Positions 37,501 through 47,921 of a stretch of DNA of 64,000 bases are shown in pieces. Numbering within the stretch: the first letter of the stretch is position 1; each line of letters starts with the position of its first letter. The notes beneath the pieces were generated by a model. It saw only the letters and a program-made list of their open reading frames with translations. It was not told the DNA's origin and made no database searches. Location: contig BTRK01000006.1 of assembly GCA_036245805.1 (NCBI GenBank), positions 16,586,365 to 16,650,364 of the forward strand, read 5' to 3'. The stretch is from Pristionchus mayeri. Its lineage: Eukaryota; Nematoda; Chromadorea; Rhabditida; Neodiplogasteridae. Position numbers and translations under genes: made by a program.

Positions 37501-40086
37501 TGTCCAAAATCATCCAAAACAACATTTAGAATTGTTTCTGAACCCAGTGTTCCCATTGGGCACAAATTACGACCGGGCCTGAAAATTGAAAATTGATTTT
37601 CAGACCCTTCTCAACCTGGGCGCTTGGCCCATATGTGCCAAATCTCTTTATAATAACGTATTAATGTACCTCTGAACTTATCAGAGAAAGGGCTCACCTA
37701 TACATTCGAAATTTCGTGTCAGGGATCCAAGAAAATGCACAAAACTGCACTTCAAGTCATCATTGTCCTAGGGACCCGTTCCATAGCTCGAAATGCACGA
37801 TGAGCTAAACATTTCATCTGTCGAAAGTGAGTCTCTATCTTTTCGAGAGGGAGGTCAGGCGGCGAGAGCGCCAGACGGTTAGAGCAGCGGTTAGAGCATT
37901 CTAGTCGATTTCTTCCTAACTTCTACGCTCTGTAGCTCGCTTCTACGAAAAGATAGAGACTCACTTTCAACAGATGAAATGTTTAGCTCATCGTGCTCTA
38001 CATTTCTAGCTATGGAACGGGTCCCTAGGACAATGATGACTTGAAGTGCAGTTTTGTGCATTTTCTTGGATCCATGATACGAAATTTCGAATGTATACTT
38101 GAGCCCTTTCTCTGATAAGTTCAGAGGTACATTAATACATTATTATAAAGAGATTTGGCACATCTGGGCCAAGCGCCCAGGTTGAGAAAGGTCTGAAAAT
38201 CGATTTTCAATTTTCAGGCCCGGTCGTAATTTGTGCCCGATGGGAACACTGTATTGGGCTCAGAAACAATTCTAAATGTTGTTTTGGATGATTTTGGACA
38301 GATTTGAGTCTAATAGCTGCCAGTTGGAGCTAAGAGAGTACTTTGGTCTGGGATGCATTCTGACGGCGTCGGACAAAAACTCACGCCCATTTTTTTACCC
38401 CCTTCTATTTGGCTAATTTCTGGCGTCAAGTTAGTCACTCATAATGTCTATCAATCGCGCGTATCCATTCAGCCGAGTTTTTCCGATTTCCAGAAGTCGG
38501 CCATTTTTGGTCGACCCGACCACCCCGAACTGGGATATACACAAGGAATGACATTTTCAACATAAAAAAATGTTCTCGGCTTTCTTTCTAATCAAAGAAC
38601 GAGTTTCTATCTTCATTTTGAACGGACTTATGACCGTTTAAGTTGGCTCGATTTGACAACCAAAAAGTTAGTGTCCCAAGTTTGGCCGTCTGAATCTCGA
38701 AGACGACGTCAGTTATCAATATTCTGACAACGCAGTTTGAAAGAGCATCATTTGAAATACCTTAATTCATTTTTTGATCAGGATTGGGTGACGTTGGGTT
38801 TTACTGCCGCCAACCCCCCTCAAATGGGTGATTTTCTTGCGATTCCTCCCATATATGAGATCGAACGCACAAATTTAATCTTCTAGTCTTTTTAATTCAT
38901 AACCAACGTAAAACGGACCACGACTAACCCCTACTATAAGTTGTCCGAGAGTGACATTTTGAGTTATTCTTCTGATAAAATCAGAAGAGTAGAGACAATC
39001 AGGACTCAACGTGACTAATTGATCACTGAAAAGACGATGTACAAATCAAAATTCGAAATTATATCGACTTACTTTCGATACATATTGGGAAGCACGACAT
39101 TGTGCACTGATTTCTGCGCCCTTCTCACTGCCTCAGCAAGCTAAAAAATCTATTTATATTACGAAACACAAACCGACTACTAACATCTCCAATTGCCAGG
39201 CTCCTCACGTAGTACTTGGATTCCAACTCGATTGCATTCAATTTCTTGTTCACTCGAGCATTCAGTCGATCTTTGATTGACAGAAACGAGAAAATACGAG
39301 TGATCAGCGCTTCCGGGAGCGAGAGAAGCAGGAACTGAATTGACAAACAACAAATTCCTAGAACAATGACATTTGCTGAATAAATATGTAAGCAATCACT
39401 GGTATGCATAAAAGACTAAAGCACGATTTCATTTTTCAGTTGAATTTGATTTCAAAACTAACAGTTCGACGGACAAATAAAATGCCATTATACGAATTTC
39501 ACAAATATTTCGATTCAATATTGGGTATTAATGATACTAATCCTATACAAAAGCTAGTATGTGTTCAAATTGAGGCAAGTACGCTGTATAGCCTACATGA
39601 CCGCAATAAACGTTGATCGGCCGATGGGGAATCCTATCGAGGATATACTGCAACGGAAATGATAAGTTTGCCATTGAATTGATCTGTGGCTTTGAAATTC
39701 ATTGTGCCTAAAGGCATATGAGGAAACAGGCCGGATGATAACCGAAAAATGCACTCTTAAGCCGTACATATTGAGAAGTTACTGTGGTAGGGCACCATTC
39801 TTGATTTCCACCCGACCTAGTTCCGCATTAGCTCATAGCAATTTCGACGAACCTCGAATCTCCTCATTTTCTCGATTAGATAAATCAGTTCATTTCGATT
39901 CCTGTCGCCAATTATTCTCATCGAGGGAACTGCTCTGTCCCGTGATCTCTGAAAAACAAACCACAAATATTCCACAACTGAACAGAGTTTGAAGATCAAC
40001 TTGCCCCCGAGATTTCAAAGAGACAGTACACGAACCTCCTCGATTCTCTTCACTTCTTCCGCTAGATCGACAGAACCTCGAGACAT
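34585..40086 (-). CDS. F-box gene G8 (ten exons, intact)
   Basis: Exons: 40036-40086, 39853-39948, 39597-39647, 39185-39334 (F-box), 39073-39140, 38929-39025, 35671-35748, 35395-35520, 35202-35336, 34585-34788; 1056 nt (351 residues) with every junction in phase. E1 MSRGSVDLAEEVKRIEE is one codon shorter than in sisters. E4 reads FLLLSLPEALITRIFSFLSI, then NARVNKKLNAIELESKYYV. E9 contains ISVWKPFLALLGI. The E6-E7 intron is 3.2 kb and holds two inverted-repeat elements back to back; the E2-E3 intron holds a small MITE. The conserved upstream palindrome lies at 40140-40163. Predicted SCF substrate adaptor. Confidence 0.85.
36070..36951. mobile_element. TIR element with about 170-bp arms in G8 intron
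   Basis: Ends TTAGGGTGTTGCAAAAGTCC and its inverse, with TA/TTA at the borders. Inverted arms cover about 36,072-36,240 and 36,800-36,948. The unique middle (36,250-36,790) holds only a 73-codon ORF without recognisable features. Confidence 0.78.
37032..38762. mobile_element. 1.73-kb foldback in G8 intron
   Basis: Ends AGGTATTTCAAAT near 37032 and ATTTGAAATACC near 38762, flanked by TA. The arms pair nearly perfectly (for example GACCCGTTCCATAGCTCGAA at 37,775 against its complement near 38,020) to a centre near 37,890. No gene inside. Confidence 0.85.
39722..39830. repeat. MITE in G8 intron 2, matching the one in G9
   Basis: GGCCGGATGATAACCGAAAA at the left, CCCGACCTAG at the right. It occupies the same intron as the 42.95-kb copy in G9. 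Confidence 0.55.
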
Positions 40087-40139
40087 TTCTAGTCTGAAAT
40101 TATTTAATAAACAAATGATCAAAGGAAGACGACAGATAC

Positions 40140-40163
40140 AGTAAAGGTACTTGAACCTTTCAC
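40140..40163. promoter_or_regulatory. Conserved palindrome upstream of G8
   Basis: AGTAAAGGTACTTGAACCTT core, 54-77 nt upstream of the G8 start, closer than in the other genes. Confidence 0.55.
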
Positions 40164-40498
40164 TGAACTTACAAATGGATTTGAAATCATGAAAAGGACT
40201 TCATTCGCGGCAACGATAGTCAGGGGAAATCTAGACGATGCATAGAAAAATATAAAATGCAATGACCGTGTCCCTAAATATACCCGATATCTAAAGAACA
40301 GTTCAAAAATTGAGCAAGTTGTTTCATGAATACAAACAATTGCAAAAATATGTATATTAAGTGTAAGAAAGAGTGGGAAAACGGAAGAGTGTAATGCTAT
40401 CCGTGAGGTAGATACGACCCGGCTCTCATTATGGTGGAGATCGATAGAAGACACAGAAAAGTGAGATTGTGTTCGCGGAAAATATAATACAGAGGAGA

Positions 40499-43400
40499 TT
40501 ACACGACTGAGATGGGCCGACAACCAGCCATCGCTCTCTTGGCAGCCTTGAGGGAATCCTCATTCCCGTGCAAGTTCATCCCCAGTCTGTGCCCTTCTCC
40601 CTTGGCAAACAGGGAGAGCTCCATATTCTTATCGAAGATGTAAATGACACAATCTCCATTCGGCTCGTTGCATCCGAATACCTAAAGCGAAATTAACTAT
40701 GGCGACGGGAATAATAAAAGAATATACGATTTGTGAGTGACTCTCAGTAGACACAGTGCAGTACATAGAAGCACGTGCACGAAATCGAAGGCGGTAGTCT
40801 AGAACGGCACTTGGTCGGATGAGAACTATGATGCCATGCCGCCTTTGATATATCAGTGAGGAAGGACATTAAAGAATGAAGTTATCCTTTATATCATATA
40901 ACAAAGTTGCACGAAGTTATAGCTCCCATTCGGTCCAGGACCTCTAGAGCCACTACAATTCTCGACCCAGTCTCACTTGAATTTCTTTGTTCGTGGAGTG
41001 GATACGATATCCCGCTCTCATAGTGATTCCCAGCAGTGCGAGGAATGGCTGCCACACTTCTACCACAACTCCCGTCATGAAGCATCTCATTTTCGCCTTG
41101 CCACTCTCGATGACCTAAAGACATTTATTATCATTTATCATCGAGGTTTATTATCACGAAAAGTACGAATAAAAGGGGCACTAAGTCGATGACAACCTTC
41201 CGGAAGGTAACCAAAAATAGAACCGTTACCCAATATGTTCACAGTGAGTTCCCAAAGTGTCAAAAATGCTTCTGTGGAAGTTCTGAAGAACGGTTCATAT
41301 TTTTGTTATCATCCAGAGGGTTATCATCCGACCTAGTACGATAAAAGGATGCACGCTAATGTTCGAAAATCGGGGCTTATTCTGCACACTCTTTCGACTG
41401 GTCGCGTGGCGACAGAGTGTAGAGAATTATGAGAGCTTTGTATCGTTACTCGAACTGCCACTAGGTCGGATGAGAACTATGGTGTCATGCCGACCTTCGT
41501 ATACGAAAGACGGCATGACGTCATAGCTCTCATCCAACATAGTTCCTTCGAAATCTAATTCCCACCCTGTACAGAGCCAGCAAGTCCTCAGGAGTGGCCA
41601 CTCTTCCGAGACGCGACACATTCAGAAACTTGTGCGAGTTCGCCAATTGGAGCAAATACGATCGAGTGATCACAGCACTCGCGAATTCGTCAGACTGAGA
41701 ACAAATTGATAGTTTCAATGTTTCAATAAAATGAAAGCCGCATATCTCAATGCTAACCTCGAATCCGATAAGAATCAATTCGACATCGAATTTGTGAAGA
41801 AGTGTGTAGACATCTTTATACACTTGAGATTGGAACTGATATGAACTAAATTAGGGGGAGGGGAGGGGTGATGACCAAAGGCAATACAAAAGCCCAACGG
41901 AGAATAACTTGCTTGTTAGTTGATTTGGCAACATTATAGTTATCGCATTGTAATCACAGTCAGCAGCTACCGTAACTAATTCTTAGGGTCAAAATATTTT
42001 CTAACTTATTTTTTACACTAATAACAGTTTGTCAACTCTCAATTTACCCGATATTCTCTCAACCAAGATTTTCTCCGTTCGGCTTTTGTCATCACCCATA
42101 ACGAAATCGAAATCAAGCCGTTTTAAACGCTGAATCAACGCAAAAAGTTGCGAGCACTAACCCCCACTGTAATTTGTCGGAGTGTGACATTTTGGGCAAT
42201 TCTTGTGAGGAAATCAGAGCAGGAAATTCCCCGACGCAACATGATTGATTGTTCACTGAAGAAAACGACGAACTCATTGAAATTCGAAATTCCATCGACT
42301 CACTTTCGATACAGATTGTAAGGCAGGAACTTGTTCGCGAATTTTCGCATTCCACTCATTCCTTCGGCAAGCTGAAACATACAATTTGAGACGATTGGTA
42401 GGCGAAAAATTCGAGAAAAAATCACTATTTATAAAACAAGAACGAACAGACTTCTAACCTCTCCAATTGTCAGCTTCTTCAGTGAGTACTTGGACGCCAA
42501 TTCGATTGCATCCATTTTCTTGTTCACTCGAGCCTTCATTCGATCTTCGATCGATAGGAAAGAAAGGACATGAGTGATCAACTCGTCCGGAAGGGAGAGA
42601 AGAGGGAACTGAATTTACAAACTTCAAATTTGAGAAACAATAGTTTCCGGAAATCCGAAAACAAAAAAAACATTCTTGATTTAAAGAAACATATCCGATA
42701 CATCATTATCATGTTATTTCATGATAGTATACTTATTTTTCGAACAAAAAATATCGATCATGGCCTAGCATCCAATCGCTAATATCGAGTGTGACATTTT
42801 AAATAAGCACGACTAATAACTTACATAGTCGCAATAGACCTTGATCGGCCGATGGGGAGCCCTATCGAGGATATACTGAAACGGAGAACAGATGAGTTGG
42901 TCCTCGGCTTTGAAATGCGCTCATTGCATTCGACTACCACTACTTGAGATGGGACTAGGTCGGATGATAACCAAAAATGGCACCCTTCTGTAGTATTTTA
43001 GTAATACATTCTCCGGCTGTCAAAGCCTTCTCCGAAAACACCGCAAAATGGTACTATTTTTGGTTATCAAAAGAAGGCTACCACCTAGTGCTCTTGTGAA
43101 ACACCACTGTGAACGAACCTCGAATCTCTTCATCTTCTCAATCAGATAGATCAGCTCGTTCCTGTCCCGGTCGCCAGCCACTCTCTTCGAAGGAACTCTT
43201 CTACCTCTTGCCCTCTGAAAAAAAATAAGTATACCACTCAATAGAAAAGCTTGTACATCGAATCGCTTTCATGATTCCTATTAAAGTTGGCTATTCGTGT
43301 GGGCCGGCAATGCTTTCCCTCTCCCTCCAGTCTGATTGCGGGACCGCAATTCGTGATCTGCCATTACGGGCACGCTATGCATTGACCTCCCTTTTCAGGC

Positions 43401-43749
43401 CTTTGATTCCGAAATCGTTTAGCCAGCCCTAATTCCTAATTTGTTACGTTGACACTAACGATGGCAAGCGAATGCTTTCCTCGTCTCACATGTTCTCTCG
43501 TTCGGTGACGAGAAAGCGCATGGAATGGTGAGGAGGGTTGGCTATTCGGAGCAGAAGTGCAATATCGCAATTCCTCCTCCCTGGCAAATTTGAGATGGGG
43601 GAGGATTGCGATATCGCAGTTCTGCTCCGAATATCCAACCCTAGCGTTGAGGACGCCAGCCATCTTGGCAAAACTAATTTAAGCAGTAAACGAACCTCTT
43701 CCATTCTCTTCATTTCCTCCACTAGACCGCCTGTACGATCGCGAGGCAT
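40499..43749 (-). CDS. F-box gene G9 (ten exons, intact)
   Basis: Reference member of the family. Exons: E1 43696-43749, E2 43119-43214, E3 42825-42875, E4 42459-42608, E5 42304-42371, E6 42162-42255, E7 41758-41835, E8 41566-41694, E9 40977-41114, E10 40499-40681; 1041 nt (346 residues). E1 is MPRDRTGGLVEEMKRMEE, preceded by TTTCAG and seven bases. E3 is YILDRAPHRPIKVYCDY; the F-box core is FPLLSLPDELITHVLSFLSI; E8 ends PEDLLALYR; E10 starts VFGCNEPNGDCVIYIF. The part after the F-box (about 230 residues) matches no domain I can name. Introns are small apart from MITE hairpins. Predicted SCF adaptor for an unknown target. Confidence 0.87.
40803..40865. repeat. Small MITE fragment (AGGTCGGATGAGAA family) in G9 intron
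   Basis: Contains TTGGTCGGATGAGAACTATG and ATGCCGCC, matching the family copies at 20.4, 26.7 and 41.5 kb. It lies between E9 and E10 of G9. Confidence 0.6.
41458..41545. repeat. Perfect mini-hairpin MITE (AGGTCGGATGAGAA family)
   Basis: About 85 bp that folds on itself: AGGTCGGATGAGAACTATGG then CATGCCG, a short loop around TCGTATACGA, then CGGCATGACGTCATAG and CTCTCATCC. It sits in the E8-E9 intron of G9. Confidence 0.75.
42954..43090. repeat. MITE related to the AGGTCGGATGA family
   Basis: Starts CTAGGTCGGATGATAACCAA and ends with inverted TTTGGTTATC...CACCTAG. It lies between E2 and E3 of G9; a similar element is at 39,722-39,830 in the matching intron of G8. Confidence 0.65.
43538..43647. 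repeat. 110-nt hairpin in G9 intron 1
   Basis: Left arm GGTTGGCTATTCGGAGCAGA, then TGCGATATCGCA-type arms, and the right arm ends TCTGCTCCGAATATCCAACC. Loop near 43,595. Confidence 0.72.
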
Positions 43750-44170
43750 TTCTGGTCTGAAATTAATTGATTAAAACATATATAATAGGACACCACCACA
43801 AAAGGCAATAATGAAGATAGTGACAGACTGGTATTGAACCAATTATCTTATCACAGACAAAAATACAATACGAAATTAAATTCATTTATCAAACGCATCT
43901 CATCTTGGCAAGTGAAATTTACAAGTAAATAGGCATTCATCACAGGGGTACTAGCAGAAAATCATGCGCTAACACGTGTTAAGCTTACAATAATCACAGT
44001 AGGAATAATAAAATATGACTACGAATCACTAATTGAAGTATCCTTAGGCTAGCATCAACATCCTGTCGCAGATAGCCAATTTCATCCCATCGGAAAAGTT
44101 GGCGTAATCCGGCGACGACTGAATGAATCAATTAACCCACTCCCCATACAGCCGCGAGACTAATTTGAGT
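43750..44170. other. Gap between MATH-BTB gene and G9
   Basis: 421 bp. The G9 trans-splice-type acceptor (TTTCAG) lies at its left end. The AAAGGT palindrome of other gaps is not clearly present. Nothing else seen. Confidence 0.5.
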
Positions 44171-47100
44171 TCATAGTAAAACGAGAGATAACGTGGAAAT
44201 GAAAGGGGAACCATCCTCATTCACCACGCATTCCCACTCTCCTATGAACTCCATATTGTACAGAGACGGAATTGAAACCTTAATTTTCGTGGCAAGTTCA
44301 GCAAGACTGTCGAATGAGTTGAGGCAATGGTTCTGCAACAATACATTTACTAAAAGTAACAATATAAAAAATAAATAAATAAATAAACACAATAAAACTA
44401 CCGTACCTTCAGGGTCTCCAACCTGAATTTGTCCGCGAAGATCAGCTTCTGTATCTCATCGATTCCCGTCGACTGCTTGAGGTGATCCTCCGGCTCCTTC
44501 ACCAGGCACTAAATTAAGATTTTTAAAAATAATTAAAATGAGGGCTCTTACCTCCATCTGGTACTGATCGGCCAGCTTCAGGATGTAGGGCACCGAATAA
44601 TCTAAAATCACTTTGTACTGGAACAAATCAGAAGCAAGAATATCTACCGGCGATCTTCGTCGATCGAGAACAGAGTAAGTCCAGGAGATCCAGAAACTCC
44701 TGAATGCGTTATATTTAATCTCCTTTGATCATCTTTATCCCCCCCCCCAAAGTGCCAAGTGTCATTAAGACAAGGTAAGAGAAGGGGAATAGAATAGTGG
44801 GATGTGGCAGTAACCCCCCCCCCCCCCCCTGCAGTTATATGTTAAAACCATGCGCACTATATTATGTATTGGCTACAAGAATCTAAAATAAAGCGAGCAT
44901 TCTTCGTGTCCGTTTAGAAGACAAAAATCGTTCGGGGGAGGTTCAACAAGCGCTCGTAAACAAAGTTCGCAACGAGTGATTGAGAAACCTACTCCGCTAA
45001 CATGGGAGCCTCGACGAAGGAGGGGACGCTAGCTAACCATTTACCTCGTATACGACATCCTTAATCTCCACTTCTTCCTTGTCCTTCTCAGCGAAATTCC
45101 CGAAGAACATAGCTGCGAATACGGGAGAGTGGAAGGCCAGAATCTGAATTAAAATATCTTGAAACACGAACTCAACAACAACTATTTAAAGGTTTTATAC
45201 GAGCTAAATTTCTATAAACAATTTGATAAACGATTTGATAATGATACCATATCACGCACCTCCTTCGACACTCGCACTTTCTGTTGCCCAAACGTCAGAG
45301 TAACATTTCCCATTCCATTCGGGCAGAATTTGGCCAGATCGATAGGAGGAGGCCTTGACAAAACTAATTTCATTAGGAATGCAATTGGTAAACCTACAAT
45401 TCTGAGCGAGTGATGTTGATGCGAAATTCGATTTTGATCTTATCATCCATGATGAATCCCTGAAAATGCAACTTTGTCTAACAAAAAATGGAAAAAAGCA
45501 CTAGGTCGGAACTATGACGACGTCGTGCCTGAAGAAAAATTGACATCGCACCTGGGCGGGATCCGTGAGACGAGTGGCGGGAAACCCCATCAACGAAAAG
45601 TCAATGGCAGGATGAAGATTGTCGAATTCCGCCAATTCCTGTGCATTGGTTGTAAGCAATAAAAATATAATATAATTTTCACGAACCGCACAAAATGTCC
45701 GAGACGAGTGAGGATGATGAAGAACGATCTTCAAATTAGTCTCGCACTTCCAGTCTCCTCTTCCCTCATAGGCACAAGTGAGAATGACAGACACATCACT
45801 AGATTCTTCACCATTCGTATTGAAGACTGCCGTCCTACAACAAGAAAAAGACTGCAAAATATGAGCCCGTTTGCCTAAGAATCGAGCAAGAGCCGGTACA
45901 GTCACAAAATGTCGATTCTCTATAAGTTTATGCTTTTTCACACTCATTTTGCACCCAGAGCCTTCTTTGACCCAAGACGTCGTCAAGTCAGAAACAGGTT
46001 TTCGTGTATATCACCTCTCCGGGGGGTGCTAAAATTAGACGAGTAATGTGTCCGAGGTCGAATTCGATGCAGATTAAGCCTATCCACTTCATTTTTCATG
46101 AATTATCACAATAATTTTTTTTTTAAATCAACTTCGCTCTTTGTACAAAGTGGGCATAGCGACATTGTTGGACGAGAGGATTCAGAATCTCTATTTTCGT
46201 TCATTTTTGTGCCGGGAAACCGCAAATTGAAAGCACTTAGTGTGCCTGAATCTGGAGAAAATGACCCTTCCTCTCACCCCCCTCCTCCCTCCCCTGCCCC
46301 CTCGTAGTTTACGAACCCCCTTCCATCTATCTCACCATACCTGTTTTCGCGCCTCGCTCTCTCGCTCTCGCTCTCTATGGACTAATGAAATGTTTCTGCG
46401 TTGAAATAGACAATGAGAAGTCAATTCATTCATGTTCTGGAGATATTAATATTGGTACACAATTAACAATGCCTACTATTCGTCATTGTAAATCTCCTAG
46501 TCTTTGGTGTGGAGTCTGCAGCCATACCAGAGGTGGTGTGGAGACTCCGGAGCAGCGGCCCCTATTCACGGTGAACATTCAATACGCGAGTGCTTTCAGA
46601 TCGCCTTGCGGGATCTACTCGCGGGTAGGGTGATTAAACCGAACGAGGGCAAGATGAGCCGAACTCGTAGGCTTGCTGCTCTCTGCACGCGACGGGGTCG
46701 AAAAGACAACTGGTTTACTACTTGTAAATTCACACTAGCGTGCTAGTGGGAGGATTGTTTACACCTTGCAAAATCAGTTTAAGACGCTTTTCACTTGTTT
46801 ATAACTTGTGCGCCTAAACCAGAGATTTTTATGAGCAGCGTTCATTATTTGAGTGTAATTACACATGTAATACCTATTGTAATTGCGTAATTTTCATTAA
46901 ATTAAGAATGAATTTTCGTAAACTGCCAGGGGGAGAAAGGGGAGGGAGGGGAGGGATGAGAGGAAGGGTCGTTTTCTCCAGATTTCGGCTCATTAAATGC
47001 TTTCAATTCTCGGTTTCCTGGCACCAAAATGGACGAAAATAGAGATTCGGAATCCTCTCGTCACGGCGGATCCAGCCATGCAACTCGCTAAGCCCACTTT

Positions 47101-47921
47101 GGGCAAAGAGAAAAGTTGAATAAAAAAAAACATATATTTGAATAATTCATGAAAAATGATGTGGATAGGAGTAATCTGTCTCTACCCCGTACACCTTGCT
47201 CGCCTAATTTTAGCGCCTTCCGGAGAGGTGATATACGCGAAAACCCGTTTTCGACTTGACGTCTGGGGTCAACGAAGGCTCTGGGTGCAAAATGTGCGCC
47301 CATCGTTTTCAGCACATTCGATTACCCCAAAACGCAAGCTTATAGCGAATCGACATTTTTTGGCTGTACCGAATCCATTTGGATCTGCTCGATTCATAGA
47401 CAAACGGGCTCATATAACAAGATATTTTTGAGGGGATCCTTTGACTCTAGCAGTGAATCACTAGTAATAAAAGATAAAGGTACAGGTACATCCCGTCTTA
47501 GAAACTGGGCTCGCTGGAGAACACTGCTAGGCCAGTGTCAATTTGCGCGGATTCAGTCTGGAGTGCCCACCTTTCACCAGACCTATTTACCTGCGTGATT
47601 TAGTCACGACTACCAATTCCCCTTCCCCGATGAGTGGTCGCCTTGATGGGGCAGAGATGGTGTCACGACTGGGTGGGATGGAATGGGAGGGCTAGTGACA
47701 GTGATGGCAAATCAACAAGTGCTCTCATCATTCCACACGCTCTCTCGCTTTCTGACCAGCTAGCCAGCACAACATGAGGAGATCGGCGACATGACAGCAC
47801 TTTCCACTAGATCCTACCATTTGAATCCTCCCCCAGCGAGTACGCCCGATTCCGCCTTTCCCGCAGCGAACTTAGCTGTCGCATTATCGATTTTCCATCG
47901 GAGGGCGAATTTGTCGCCCAT
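44171..47921 (-). CDS. MATH-BTB domain protein (Cullin-3 adaptor, BATH family)
   Basis: Nine exons with fully compatible phases: 47818-47921, 45687-45834, 45552-45638, 45398-45459, 45260-45353, 45045-45143, 44552-44617, 44407-44508, 44171-44332; 924 nt (307 residues). Exon 1 (MGDKFALRWKIDNATAKF) follows TTTCAG and two bases and opens the MATH fold. The next exons give DVSVILTCAYEGRGDWKCE and LTDPAQ-GFIMDDKIKIEFRI, the usual end of a MATH domain. The BTB half has VTLTFGQQKVRVSKE-ILAFHSPVFAAMFFGNFAEK and YSVPYILKLADQYQME. MATH-BTB proteins bind substrates through MATH and Cullin-3 through BTB. Intron 1 is 2 kb and contains a 1.55-kb foldback and a degraded SINE. It lies 422 bp upstream of G9 on the same strand. 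Confidence 0.88.
45862..47412. mobile_element. 1.55-kb foldback with unique centre in MATH-BTB intron 1
   Basis: Ends TGAGCCCGTTTGCCTAAGAA and its inverse, with TA outside. Arms cover about 45,862-46,325 and 46,915-47,412. The centre (46,370-46,900) is unique and has overlapping ORFs of about 80 codons without recognisable domains. Confidence 0.82.
47475..47695 (-). mobile_element. tRNA-derived SINE copy 3, degraded
   Basis: Shares the body of the other two SINEs (near 47,500-47,660) and the low-coordinate tail. The B box is lost by a 12-base deletion between GGG repeats (near 47,668) and the A-box end is missing. It lies in intron 1 of the MATH-BTB gene. Confidence 0.72.
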
